Source: Chloroflexota bacterium
Lineage (GTDB): Bacteria; Chloroflexota; Anaerolineae; DUEN01
Length of the DNA: 64,000 nucleotides
Reading direction: 5' to 3'
NCBI GenBank assembly: GCA_013152435.1
Contig: JAADGJ010000106.1
Location: forward strand, 124,918-188,917
Both the position numbers and the translations under genes were made by a program. The notes under the pieces are model-generated. The model saw nothing but the letters and a program-made list of their open reading frames with translations, did not search any database and had not been told where the DNA came from. The number at the start of each line of letters is the position of its first letter. The stretch's first letter is position 1. Positions 52,982 through 61,338 of this stretch are shown in pieces.

Positions 52982-54376
52982 ATGCGCACTTACGAAGAGG
53001 CCCTATCCTATCTTCAGCGGTACATCAACTACGAGCTGAAGCGCACTATCCCCTACGCGCCCGGCACATTCGAGCTGGCGCGCATTTACGCGCTGCTGGG
53101 GCGCCTGGGCGATCCCCATCGGGCTTATCCGACGATCCACATCGCGGGGTCTAAGGGCAAAGGGTCGACGGCCGCGATGACGGCCTCCATCTTGCAGGCC
53201 GCCGGATATCGGACCGGCATGTACATTTCACCCCACCTGCACACCTGCCGTGAGCGTATGCGGGTGAACGGCACCCTCATCGCCCCAGAGGAGTTCGCGG
53301 CCCTCGTGGAGGAGCTCGCCCCCCACGCCGAGGCAGTCGAAGGGATCACCTGGTTCGAGGTCACGACCGTCCTCGCCTTCCTGTACTTCGCCCGCCAGGG
53401 GGTGGACGTCGCCGTCATCGAGGTGGGATTGGGAGGACGCCTGGACGCGACCAACGTGATCACCCCGGAAGTCAGCGTGATCACCTCGCTAAGCTATGAA
53501 CACACCATCTGGCTGGGAGACACGCTCGGTCAGATCGCCTGGGAGAAAGCCGGGATCATCAAGCCCGGGGTGCCCGCCGTCTCCGCCCCCCAGGCGGACG
53601 AGGCCATGGCCGTCATCGAGGAGGTTTGCACCCAGCGCGAAGCGCCTCTCATCCGGGTAGGACGTGACTGGCTATTCCGCCCCGGCCCGATCCACCCCGG
53701 CGGACAGGCGTTCGACGTGCAGCCCACATCCGCGACGGGCGCCCTGCCCGCGGCCTGGACCCGATTCGAGATCCCCCTGCTGGGTCGCCACCAGATCATC
53801 AACGCCACGTGTGCCCTGGCGGCGATCCACGCGCTGCCCGCAGGACGGTTTGAGATCCCTTTGCAGGCACTGCGGGAGGGCCTGGCGACGGTGCGGTGGC
53901 CCGGGCGCATCGAGGTGCTCTCTCGCCAACCGCTGGTGATCGCCGACGGCGCCCACAACGAGGACTCGGCGCGACGGCTGGTGGAGACGTTACAGGAGTG
54001 GTTCCCCGGGCGCCGCTGGACGTTCGTCGTCGGCATCCTGTCGGATAAGGATCACGCCGCCATCCTCAACGATCTGGCCCCGCTGGCCGAGCAGATGATC
54101 GTGACCCGCTCCCGACACGCGCGGGCCACCGACCCTGAGCAGCTTGCGGAGATCGCCCGCCGGATCGGATTGCCCGTCCACATCTCGCCAGATATAGAGA
54201 CGGCGCTGGAGGAGGCGCTGGCTCAGGGGGATGCCATATGCCTGACCGGATCGCTCTCCGTAGCGGCCGAGGCCCGCGTGGCATGGGCCATACGTTGCGG
54301 CGCCCCACTCCCGGAGATGGATAGCGACCGGGATCGAGAAAGAGGATACGCGCAACAAGCCATCGCCCTGGCGTGA
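52982..54376 (+). CDS. folC: Folylpolyglutamate/dihydrofolate synthase
   Basis: About 464 residues of the Mur-ligase superfamily. The P-loop GSKGKGS is at 56-62. VIEVGLGGRLDATN, then HTIWLGDTLGQIAWEKAGIIKPG, are FolC signatures and ADGAHNEDSARRL begins the C-terminal domain. It adds glutamate to folates and may also make dihydrofolate from dihydropteroate. The start could be GTG 52973 or ATG 52982. It has an extended -10 promoter and is followed 24 bases later by the dehydrogenase gene. Confidence 0.95.
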   Translation: MRTYEEALSYLQRYINYELKRTIPYAPGTFELARIYALLGRLGDPHRAYPTIHIAGSKGKGSTAAMTASILQAAGYRTGMYISPHLHTCRERMRVNGTLIAPEEFAALVEELAPHAEAVEGITWFEVTTVLAFLYFARQGVDVAVIEVGLGGRLDATNVITPEVSVITSLSYEHTIWLGDTLGQIAWEKAGIIKPGVPAVSAPQADEAMAVIEEVCTQREAPLIRVGRDWLFRPGPIHPGGQAFDVQPTSATGALPAAWTRFEIPLLGRHQIINATCALAAIHALPAGRFEIPLQALREGLATVRWPGRIEVLSRQPLVIADGAHNEDSARRLVETLQEWFPGRRWTFVVGILSDKDHAAILNDLAPLAEQMIVTRSRHARATDPEQLAEIARRIGLPVHISPDIETALEEALAQGDAICLTGSLSVAAEARVAWAIRCGAPLPEMDSDRDRERGYAQQAIALA

Positions 54377-54400
54377 AGACAGAAGTCGGAGGAGGCCGTC

Positions 54401-55618
54401 ATGCGGACCGTCTACGTGGAATTGGACATCCCGCGAGCCCTGGCAACACAAGTCCTGGGCAAGGTATGGACAGGAGCCTACCTGAGCCCCATCAGCCCCG
54501 TTCACTCCGCGACGCTGCCCGATCCGCCGTTGCCTGGGCCACATCATGTGCGCGTGCGCAACCGGCTCTCGCTGATCTGCGGGAGCGATCTGCACATGGT
54601 CTACGTGGAGATTGACCCGCGCGTGGCACCGGCCGCGCTGCCGGGCAACAAGCGTTTCTACCTGGGACACGAGCTGTGCGGCGAGGTGATCGAGGTGGGC
54701 GAGGCCGTCTCCCGGGTGCGCGTCGGCGACCGGGTGGCGCTGCGCCACTTCAGCTCGACCTGCCACACCCAGGGCATCGAGCCTCCCTGCCGACACTGCC
54801 GGGAAGGGAACTACTACCTATGTGAGAACCAGTCGATGACCGAAACCTCTCCCATCATCGGCGGCGGCTGGAGCGATCAGTTCGTGGCCCACGAGGCTCA
54901 GCTCTTCCGCGCGCCGGAGGATCTGAGCGATGAGGAGATCGCGATCCTGGAGACCATGGCGACGGGGGTGCACACGGTGTTGCAGGCGCTGCCGGAGCCG
55001 GGCGACCGCGTCGCCGTATTGGGATGCGGGATCATCGGGCTGGTGACGATCCAGGCGCTGCGAGCGCTGGCCCCGGAGGCGCACATCACCGCGCTGGCGA
55101 GATATCCCTTTCAGGCGGAGCAAGCCCGTCGGCTGGGCGCGCACGAGGTGCGCGTACGGGAGGACGGCTACCAGGTGACGGCCGAGGTCACCGGCGCCAA
55201 GCTCTACCAGGGGATGCTCGGCAGCAGGATGCTACTGGGCGGCTTCGACGTGATCTACGACTGCGTGGGCACGGGCCGCACGATCACGGACAGTCTGCGA
55301 TGGGCGCGGGCGAAGGGACGGGTCATGCTGGTCGGCGTGCAGTTCAGGCCGATGAGCGTGGATCTCAATCCGGTCTGGTATCAAGAGGTCCAACTGCTGG
55401 GCGTCTATGCACACGGCCGAGAGGTGTGGGAGGGACAGGAGATAGGGACCTTCGAGCTCACCGCCAGGCTGATTCAGGAGGGGAAACTCACGGCGGAAGG
55501 GTTGATCACCCATCGGTTCCCGCTGGCCCGATGGAAGGAGGCCGTCCGGGTGGCCAGCGACAAACGGCAGTATCAGTCCGTCAAGGTCGCGCTCACGTTT
55601 GAAAACGTTGACGGATGA
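54401..55618 (+). CDS. Zinc-dependent medium-chain alcohol/polyol dehydrogenase
   Basis: About 405 residues, MDR superfamily. The catalytic zinc region is LICGSDLHMVYVEI (Cys) with GHELCGEVIEVG (His-Glu). The structural-zinc loop is altered: CHTQGIEPPCRHCREGNYYLC keeps four cysteines but with an inserted spacing. The Rossmann motif is AVLGCGIIGLVTIQALRAL. It oxidises an alcohol or polyol with NAD(P). The substrate is unknown. It is probably co-transcribed with folC. Confidence 0.9.
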   Translation: MRTVYVELDIPRALATQVLGKVWTGAYLSPISPVHSATLPDPPLPGPHHVRVRNRLSLICGSDLHMVYVEIDPRVAPAALPGNKRFYLGHELCGEVIEVGEAVSRVRVGDRVALRHFSSTCHTQGIEPPCRHCREGNYYLCENQSMTETSPIIGGGWSDQFVAHEAQLFRAPEDLSDEEIAILETMATGVHTVLQALPEPGDRVAVLGCGIIGLVTIQALRALAPEAHITALARYPFQAEQARRLGAHEVRVREDGYQVTAEVTGAKLYQGMLGSRMLLGGFDVIYDCVGTGRTITDSLRWARAKGRVMLVGVQFRPMSVDLNPVWYQEVQLLGVYAHGREVWEGQEIGTFELTARLIQEGKLTAEGLITHRFPLARWKEAVRVASDKRQYQSVKVALTFENVDG

Positions 55619-55750
55619 TGGATGACGAAGGCAACAGCCATCTCGTGGTCGGTATGAAAACCGGGGTACACGTTATGTCTACCGCATCGGCGTGGCGCCT
55701 TTGCAACGACTGAGTCTTGTCAGACATGCAGGGCGGGTTTCCTCCCCGCC

Positions 55751-55796
55751 AAAAAAGCAAAACGGGAGGCTGATCTCGTGTCAGTCTCCCGCCTCA
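55751..55796 (-). terminator. Intrinsic terminator of the small zinc-protein gene
   Basis: On the minus strand an 11-bp stem with one mismatch (55791-55781 with 55773-55763) is followed by GTTTTGCTTTTTT. It lies just after the stop codon of the 70-residue gene. A second hairpin (GGCGGG/CCCGCC) next to the T-run lies further left, toward the dehydrogenase gene. Confidence 0.85.
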
Positions 55797-55810
55797 CAGA
55801 TGCGCCGGGC

Positions 55811-56023
55811 TCAGCTCGTCTTGAAACATGAGCCGTTGCGGTGGTAGGGGGTCTTCAGCCGCTTGGCGATGCGACCGGTCTCTGAGAACACGGTGGTCGT
55901 CACCATGAGCAGCTCGCCCTTCTTGATGGGCTTGCCACAAGTGGCGCAGACATGTCCCGTCATCTGGGCCCGGTTTGCCTCGCGGGTGGCGATATCGGCC
56001 CCCATCCTCGTTGCTCGTGCCAT
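55811..56023 (-). CDS. 70-residue zinc-ribbon-like protein
   Basis: ARATRMGADIATREANRAQ is a basic, helical N-terminus. CATCGKPIKKGELLMV gives a CxxC knuckle, and YHRNGSCF at the end could complete a zinc site with His and Cys. Start ATG 56023 has AAGGAG 7 bases upstream. The gene has its own near-consensus promoter (56191-56219), a 160-base leader and a clean terminator, so it is a well-controlled single-gene unit. Such proteins are sometimes nucleic-acid-binding; function is unknown. Confidence 0.75.
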   Translation of the reverse strand: MARATRMGADIATREANRAQMTGHVCATCGKPIKKGELLMVTTTVFSETGRIAKRLKTPYHRNGSCFKTS

Positions 56024-56345
56024 CTTTTCACTCCTTTGCAGTGATGTCGTCACGGTCTCGTGGCGAAGCGCCGATCATCATCGGAGGGCCCTATCGCCAC
56101 CGAGGCCGAATTGTTTCGTTCACGGACATGCATACGCCCCAGGCCGGCGCCCAGGGCGTACATGCCACAACTGAAGCCAACAGGTTGCATCTTATACCCG
56201 AAGCCACCCCTTTTGTCAAATTCCAGACGGGCCAGTGTAAAAGGAGGCACGTCTTTTTGAGAGAGCGTCCTTCGCGCGGAGAGAGGCCGTAGGTCCAGCG
56301 TCCCGCGCAGGGGACGAGCGGAGCGCTCTTGCGAGCATCTCCCCA
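56024..56345. other. Gap with long leader of the small zinc protein
   Basis: About 320 bases. The left half is the probable 160-base untranslated leader of the minus-strand gene, including an inverted repeat TACGCCC/GGGCGTA near 56134-56160. The right half beyond the promoter has no recognised feature. Confidence 0.45.
56191..56219 (-). promoter_or_regulatory. Near-consensus promoter of the small zinc-protein gene
   Basis: Minus strand: TTGACA (56219-56214), 17-base spacer, TATAAG (56196-56191). It matches the housekeeping consensus at eleven of twelve positions. Confidence 0.8.
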
Positions 56346-57227
56346 TCACCCCGGCGGGATGTAGACCGTGACGGAGACCTCTCCCTCACCGGAGAGCACG
56401 ATCGTGTAATCCCCCGTCGTGGGGATGTCGGCGAACCACAGCCCGGGCCGCCCCGCCCGAACCGTCGGGATCGGCACATCACCCGGCCCGAAGACGGCTA
56501 CCATCACCTCACTCTCGCCCAGAGCGGAGACGTACAGCCGCTGCCCGCCCATCACCCGAAGCACATACGCCTTCGGCACACCCGCCACCAACGTGGTCGT
56601 GAACTCATACGACGCCGTGCCCGGGGCGAACTGGATCCGCTCCGGCGTCGGCGAAGCCGGCTTTGGCGTTGGCGTCGGCGCGAGCGGTGGAACCCGGACC
56701 GTCACGGGAACGCTGCCCTCGCCCGTCAGGGTGATGACGTAATCGCCGGTGATGGGGAGGGCGAAGTGCCACTGTCCCCCGCTTTGGGTAACGGGCAGCA
56801 GCGCGGCCCCGTCCGGTTGAAGCAGGGAGACGGCCACAGCAGGTGCCGTGGTAATGAACATCTGCTGCCCCGCCAACGCCCGCAGCACATAGCGTTGGGG
56901 TACGCCCGCCGTCAGGACCGCGGTCCACGTCGCCGAGTCCGTGCCCGGGGCGAACTGGATCCGCTGCGGTTCCGGCGTGGGGGTGGGCGGGAGTGGGGTT
57001 GCCGTCGGCAGAGGGGTTGGCGTGGGCTCAACGGGCGTTGCCGTCGGCGCGGCCGTGGGCACGGGAGTGGGGGACGCCACCAGCTGCGTCGGGGCCGCCG
57101 CTTGAGCGGTCAGCGTGGCCTCAACGGCCTGCTCCACAGCCGCCTGATCGGGCGAGACCGAAACGGTGCACGCGGTCAGGGCCGCGAGGCTCAGCAGGAT
57201 GACCAGAACCGCTACGGGAAAGCGCAT
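56346..57227 (-). CDS. Lipoprotein with tandemly duplicated beta domain
   Basis: About 293 residues. Signal peptide with lipobox (LAALTAC) then a Thr/Pro-rich linker (residues about 40-85). Two homologous domains of about 90 residues follow: RIQFAPGTDSATWTAVLTAGV with YVLRALAGQQM, and RIQFAPGTASYEFTTTLVAGV with YVLRVMGGQRL, each ending in a GDYxIxLxGEG strand. They resemble PPC-type domains. They are joined by a second Pro/Thr linker. It would be displayed outside the membrane. ATG 57227 was preferred over 57233 because AGGAGG is then 8 bases away. Confidence 0.75.
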   Translation of the reverse strand: MRFPVAVLVILLSLAALTACTVSVSPDQAAVEQAVEATLTAQAAAPTQLVASPTPVPTAAPTATPVEPTPTPLPTATPLPPTPTPEPQRIQFAPGTDSATWTAVLTAGVPQRYVLRALAGQQMFITTAPAVAVSLLQPDGAALLPVTQSGGQWHFALPITGDYVITLTGEGSVPVTVRVPPLAPTPTPKPASPTPERIQFAPGTASYEFTTTLVAGVPKAYVLRVMGGQRLYVSALGESEVMVAVFGPGDVPIPTVRAGRPGLWFADIPTTGDYTIVLSGEGEVSVTVYIPPG

Positions 57228-57334
57228 GACCATGACCTCCTAATGGGGTGCAAAGCCGCGATACTCCTACAGATAATCATGACGCTGGCTAGCGGCTTTA
57301 GAAACGAGATCTCTGCAGGACGGCTCAGGGCGGC

Positions 57335-58363
57335 TCATCCCGTGCCTGCCTCTAGATGCTCATAGAAGGCTTGCGGCTGCAGCTCTTGGAAGTCCCCCTG
57401 CTGCACCAGGTGTCTCCGGATATCCAGACAAAGATGGCACTTCGAGACATATCCCTCTTCCCGCTCCTCGTACCCGAACCGCCTGCCCAGCTCGTAGAGA
57501 TCCCTCAGGTCCGTCAAAAGCGCTCTGAGCACCGGCCGCTCATCGAGATCGACGCCGTCCCGGCAAAGGGCGTCCAGCTCCCGGGCGTCCCCCAGGGACA
57601 GGCCGCCGCAAAACCCCGGCATGAAGTTGCCGTAATTGTCCACATGAATATGCCACTCCCGGATCAGATCGTCTCTACAGGACACGCCGAAGAAACGCTC
57701 CGCAGGATGATGCGGGAAAAGATGGGCCAGCGCATAGGCGGCCCGGCCGCTGGCAAATAGCTCCATGTATCGCAACACGTATCCCGCGCCGCGCAGATAC
57801 TCCCCAAACCCCAATGTGCCCTTGAGGCCAAGCTGTCGGAACTGCTCGTAGAAGAGCTCCTGATAGACGATCACGTTATAGGGCGGGAACACCTCCCGGG
57901 CGATCCTGGCAGCCCGTTCCGTCCGCTCGAAGGGCACATATTCCAGGGTGAAGGGGTTCGCGCTGATGAGGATGCCATGAAGCCCAGCCTCTCTCAGCGC
58001 GAGCAATTTCCCCCGGGTCACCTCGTCATCGATGCACCAGGCAGCGTTGGTCTCTACGAAGCGTGAGGGCATATCCAGCTCCGCGGCGATCCGTACGACC
58101 TGCAGCAGCCGCTCGAAGTTCATGAACGGCTCCCCGCCGGTAAAGTGGATCCCGTCGTTGACGCCGATGCGCTCGGGGAACGGATACTTGCCGCGCATCC
58201 TCTCCGCCAACTGCGAAAGGATGCGTTCGGCGTCCCCCAGCGAGAGGAAGTCTGCCTTCCACTGAGGCGAGCAGGCGTACAGGCAATGCTTGCAGGCGCT
58301 GGTGCATTTGTACGTTAAAAGGATGCCCGCCGAGTACGGCTCCGGGATATACAATCTCTCCAT
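57335..58363 (-). CDS. Radical SAM protein with SPASM-like C-terminus
   Basis: About 342 residues. The cluster motif is C20-x3-C24-x2-C27 (KCTSACKHCLY). GIHFTGGEPFMN supplies the SAM-binding GGE. The C-terminal part has SCRDDLIREWHIHVDNYGNFMPGFCGG and KCHLCLDIR, cysteine groups typical of SPASM-type auxiliary clusters. Radical SAM/SPASM enzymes often modify ribosomal peptides or act as maturases. No precursor peptide was recognised nearby. The promoter region is short and the gene stands alone. Confidence 0.85.
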   Translation of the reverse strand: MERLYIPEPYSAGILLTYKCTSACKHCLYACSPQWKADFLSLGDAERILSQLAERMRGKYPFPERIGVNDGIHFTGGEPFMNFERLLQVVRIAAELDMPSRFVETNAAWCIDDEVTRGKLLALREAGLHGILISANPFTLEYVPFERTERAARIAREVFPPYNVIVYQELFYEQFRQLGLKGTLGFGEYLRGAGYVLRYMELFASGRAAYALAHLFPHHPAERFFGVSCRDDLIREWHIHVDNYGNFMPGFCGGLSLGDARELDALCRDGVDLDERPVLRALLTDLRDLYELGRRFGYEEREEGYVSKCHLCLDIRRHLVQQGDFQELQPQAFYEHLEAGTG

Positions 58364-58393
58364 TCACCCTCCTTAAAATATTTGTTGTTCTCA

Positions 58394-58449
58394 CCGCAAA
58401 GGGCGCGAAGGACGCAAAGGAGTTGATAAGGGCACGGCGCCGCCGTGCC
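58394..58449. repeat. Period-9 repeat followed by a perfect hairpin
   Basis: Three near-copies of CGCAAAGGA (58395-58421) are followed by GGCACGGC-GCC-GCCGTGCC (58431-58449), a perfect 8-bp stem. Further right is CCCTTTGTGTCCCTG, a partial inverse of the first unit. The pattern resembles short intergenic repeats common in GC-rich environmental bacteria. Confidence 0.6.
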
Positions 58450-58523
58450 TCTACTGAAATGTTCCGCCGATGGCGAATTCTCAAGCCCTTTGTGTCCCTG
58501 TGATGCACTCCTCCGGCGCGTCC

Positions 58524-59657
58524 TTACGCCTCCGGCAGGTGCACCTCGCTATGCCCATACCAGCGCATGATCTCCACCAGCCGATCCAGTGGCAAGGCAT
58601 AGCGCACGTGTCCATCGCGGCCCCTCATTGTCTCCGCTATGCACAGCGCGTTCAGGATAGCTTCCTCGGTCGCCTCCACCGCAGCCTGGAACAGCCCCTC
58701 GATAGTGGGACCGAAATCGGGCAGGACCTCCAGCCTCAGCGTCGGCGCCGAGAATCGCAGGGGGACCCGCTGTACCGTGGAGAAGGCGATGACGAAATCG
58801 CCGCTGCCGGCCCCGTGCGTGGACCCCGTGCGGGCCAGCCCGGCGCCACACCGCACCGCCAGCCGCCGCAGTTGCCGGGCGATCAGCGGCGCGTCCGTCG
58901 CCAGCACGATCACGATGGAGTTGCTCACCGGCGGCCCCGAAGGCGGATGCCAGTCCGTCAGCTCCCGTCCCACCGGCACACCATCCACCCGAAGCTGAGG
59001 CCGACGCCCGAAGTTGCATTGGGCCAGCACGCCGACCGTATACCCCCCCAGGGGATTCGGCAACACCCGGGACGCCGTGCCGATCCCGCCCTTGAACTCG
59101 AAGCAGGACATGCCCGTCCCGCCTCCTACGTTCCCCTCGGCCACGGGGCCTGACGTCGCGTGCTCGATGGCCTGGAACACATGCTCGGGCCGCACATGGC
59201 GGCCGCGGATGTCATTCAGCCAGCTGTCGTTACACTCCGCCACCACCGGGCTGACGCCGCCCATGCGCACGCCGATGTCCGGGTTGCGCCGTTCCATCCA
59301 TCGCATCACGGCATCCTCGACCGTCGGCACACTGAACGTGTTCGTGAGCAGGATCGGCCCCTCGATCACCCCCAGCTCCGCCACCTGGTCCACGTTGGTC
59401 ACCTCCCCATAGCCGTTGATGCAGTAGGTGACGCCGTGAACCCGCTCCAGGAAGAGGTCACCATCGTGAGGTATGATGGCGGTGACGCCGGTGCGGACGG
59501 GGCCGCGGCCGGGCTGCAGCGGGCCGGCCTCCCCCTCGATCAACGTCACATGGCCCACCCGCACGCCGGACACGTCCGTAATGGCGTTCCAACGGCCAGG
59601 GGGCAATGCCCCAATAGCAATACCCAATTCTCGAGCACGAGCACGTCGAGGAGTCAT
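58524..59657 (-). CDS. P1-family (DmpA) peptidase/amidase
   Basis: About 377 residues. RWNAITDVSGVRVGHVTLI is the family N-terminus. STHGAGSGDFVIAFST includes the Ser that is exposed by autocleavage at GSGD and acts as the N-terminal nucleophile. Members release N-terminal D- or L-residues or hydrolyse amide derivatives, after self-processing. ATG 59657 was chosen for GAGGAAAG upstream. Cytoplasmic; the physiological substrate is unknown. Confidence 0.92.
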   Translation of the reverse strand: MTPRRARARELGIAIGALPPGRWNAITDVSGVRVGHVTLIEGEAGPLQPGRGPVRTGVTAIIPHDGDLFLERVHGVTYCINGYGEVTNVDQVAELGVIEGPILLTNTFSVPTVEDAVMRWMERRNPDIGVRMGGVSPVVAECNDSWLNDIRGRHVRPEHVFQAIEHATSGPVAEGNVGGGTGMSCFEFKGGIGTASRVLPNPLGGYTVGVLAQCNFGRRPQLRVDGVPVGRELTDWHPPSGPPVSNSIVIVLATDAPLIARQLRRLAVRCGAGLARTGSTHGAGSGDFVIAFSTVQRVPLRFSAPTLRLEVLPDFGPTIEGLFQAAVEATEEAILNALCIAETMRGRDGHVRYALPLDRLVEIMRWYGHSEVHLPEA

Positions 59658-59723
59658 TATTCGGCTTTCCTCACTCTCACAACGGTGCCTCGATGAGAAC
59701 GACAAGCCCTTTCACGCTTTCCG

Positions 59724-59732
59724 TGTTATAAT
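59724..59732 (+). promoter_or_regulatory. Extended -10 promoter before the 59872 gene
   Basis: TGT followed by TATAAT, 140 bases before the start codon, with no good -35. Confidence 0.45.
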
Positions 59733-59871
59733 GACGGTGCTCCCAACAGGCTCTGATGCATGGCCATGGATATCCACGCACTCTTAGAGGGGTCAAGGAC
59801 GCCGGCCATTTCATGTGGACACCAGAATACCATGATCATCCCGCATGCCCTCATCACAAGGAGAGCAAACG

Positions 59872-60297
59872 ATGACACGAGACGAAGATCGCGATCGTGT
59901 CACAACGCGGATGCGATGGATCGCGCAAGTCTGGAGCATTCCGATCATTGCTTACGCACTACTTATGCTCATCGGCTATGCATGGAACTGGGTAACCCTT
60001 GGCACCCCAGACCCATATGCGGTGGAAGGCTATCCGCTGATAGAGGCCCTTCCGCCGATTTTTATGTTTCTGAGCATTTTGGGACTGGGCATCGCCCGGC
60101 GTTGGGAGCTAGCGGGCGGAGCGATCGCCGTCGCCTTTCTACTAGCGACGATCCTGCTACTCATCATCCGCATCCCAATCACCCGCGATTTCCCCCGTTC
60201 CGCGATCCCTTACGTTCTCTCAGCGACCGTCGCCACCCCTGGCGTACTATTTCTGATATGTGGATGGCGATCTAGGAAGGGAACCTCCCCGGCCTAA
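59872..60297 (+). CDS. Four-helix membrane protein, unknown
   Basis: About 141 residues with four hydrophobic helices (about 19-40, 60-78, 83-104 and 114-133). The AAGGAGAG 7 bases before ATG 59872 supports this start over an upstream in-frame ATG at 59845. It converges on the ribokinase gene and overlaps its stop codon by 4 bases. Family not recognised. Confidence 0.7.
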   Translation: MTRDEDRDRVTTRMRWIAQVWSIPIIAYALLMLIGYAWNWVTLGTPDPYAVEGYPLIEALPPIFMFLSILGLGIARRWELAGGAIAVAFLLATILLLIIRIPITRDFPRSAIPYVLSATVATPGVLFLICGWRSRKGTSPA

Positions 60298-61226
60298 GCA
60301 TTGTGCGCTGTCAGGAAAGCCTCCACCTCGTTGGCCGTCGGCAGGGAAGGCTGCGCGCCCAGCCGGGTGACGGAGAGGGCGGCCACCGCGTGGGCATAAC
60401 GCACGGCCGCGTCCAGCGAATCCCCGCGAGCCAACGCCACGGCCAGCGCGCCGTTGAACGCATCCCCCGCGGCCGTCGCGTCCACGGCCTCCACGCGGAA
60501 CCCAGGCACCCGTCGCACCTGATCCGGGCCGGTCACCACCAGCGCGCCTGCCTCGCCCAGAGTCACGATCACCGTGCGGATGCCCTTTTGCAACAGGGCA
60601 AGAGCCGCCTCCTCTGGGGTCTCACAGCCGGTCAGGACCGCAGCCTCCGTCTCGTTTGGGGTCAGGATATCCACATGTGCGAAGAGCTCATCCGGGAGGG
60701 GAGAGGAAGGAGCCGGGGCGGGATTCAGGATGACCGTAGCCCCCGCCGACCGGCCGGCCTTGGCCGCCGCCATGACGGTTTCCAGCGGGATCTCCAGCTG
60801 AAGCAGGACGGAGCGGGCCTCGGCGAAGGCGGGCGAGGCCGCCTCCACATCAGCCGGAGATAGCCGCCGATTGGCCCCGGGCGCCACGGCGATGATATTC
60901 TGCCCATCCGGGCCGACGACGATCAACGCCACGCCGGAGGGGGCGTCCGGATCCTGAATCACATAGCGGGTATCCAACCCTTCACGCTGGAAGTTGCCTA
61001 GCGCCTCCTGGCCGAACATATCCCGGCCGATGCGAGCCACGAAGGCGACACCAGCGCCAAGTCGGGCTGCAGCCACCGCCTGATTAGCCCCCTTGCCGCC
61101 CGGAGCGATGATCAGATCGCCGCCCAGGACGGTCTCTCCTGGCAGCGGCAGCCGATCCGTCTGAACGACCATATCCGTGTTGGATGACCCAACGACGACG
61201 ATACGAGAAGACTTGGATGACATCAC
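60294..61226 (-). CDS. rbsK: Ribokinase
   Basis: About 310 residues of the PfkB family. VVGSSNTDMV and PGGKGANQAVAAARLGA are the N-terminal signature; VDATAAGDAFNGALAVALA holds the catalytic base Asp and anion hole. It phosphorylates D-ribose, or a related sugar, at the expense of ATP. It stands alone: no ribose transporter or regulator is adjacent. The membrane-protein gene converges on it. Confidence 0.93.
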   Translation of the reverse strand: MMSSKSSRIVVVGSSNTDMVVQTDRLPLPGETVLGGDLIIAPGGKGANQAVAAARLGAGVAFVARIGRDMFGQEALGNFQREGLDTRYVIQDPDAPSGVALIVVGPDGQNIIAVAPGANRRLSPADVEAASPAFAEARSVLLQLEIPLETVMAAAKAGRSAGATVILNPAPAPSSPLPDELFAHVDILTPNETEAAVLTGCETPEEAALALLQKGIRTVIVTLGEAGALVVTGPDQVRRVPGFRVEAVDATAAGDAFNGALAVALARGDSLDAAVRYAHAVAALSVTRLGAQPSLPTANEVEAFLTAHNA

Positions 61227-61265
61227 TTTGGCACCTTTCGTTTAAATGTTCCATAGTCGTATTGC

Positions 61266-61336
61266 GTATTACGTATTACGTGTTACGCATTACGCAACAC
61301 GCAATACGCAATACACAACACGCCACACGCAACGCT
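61266..61336. repeat. Heptamer tandem repeat (ATTACGC unit)
   Basis: About ten imperfect seven-base units (ATTGCGT, ATTACGT, GTTACGC, ATTACGC, AACACGC, AATACGC and so on) fill the gap between rbsK and recD2. The left half runs GTATT-type and the right half ACGCAA-type, so the array is partly self-complementary and may extrude a hairpin. It is an independent array with the same period as the one at 45915. Confidence 0.9.
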
Positions 61337-61338
61337 CC

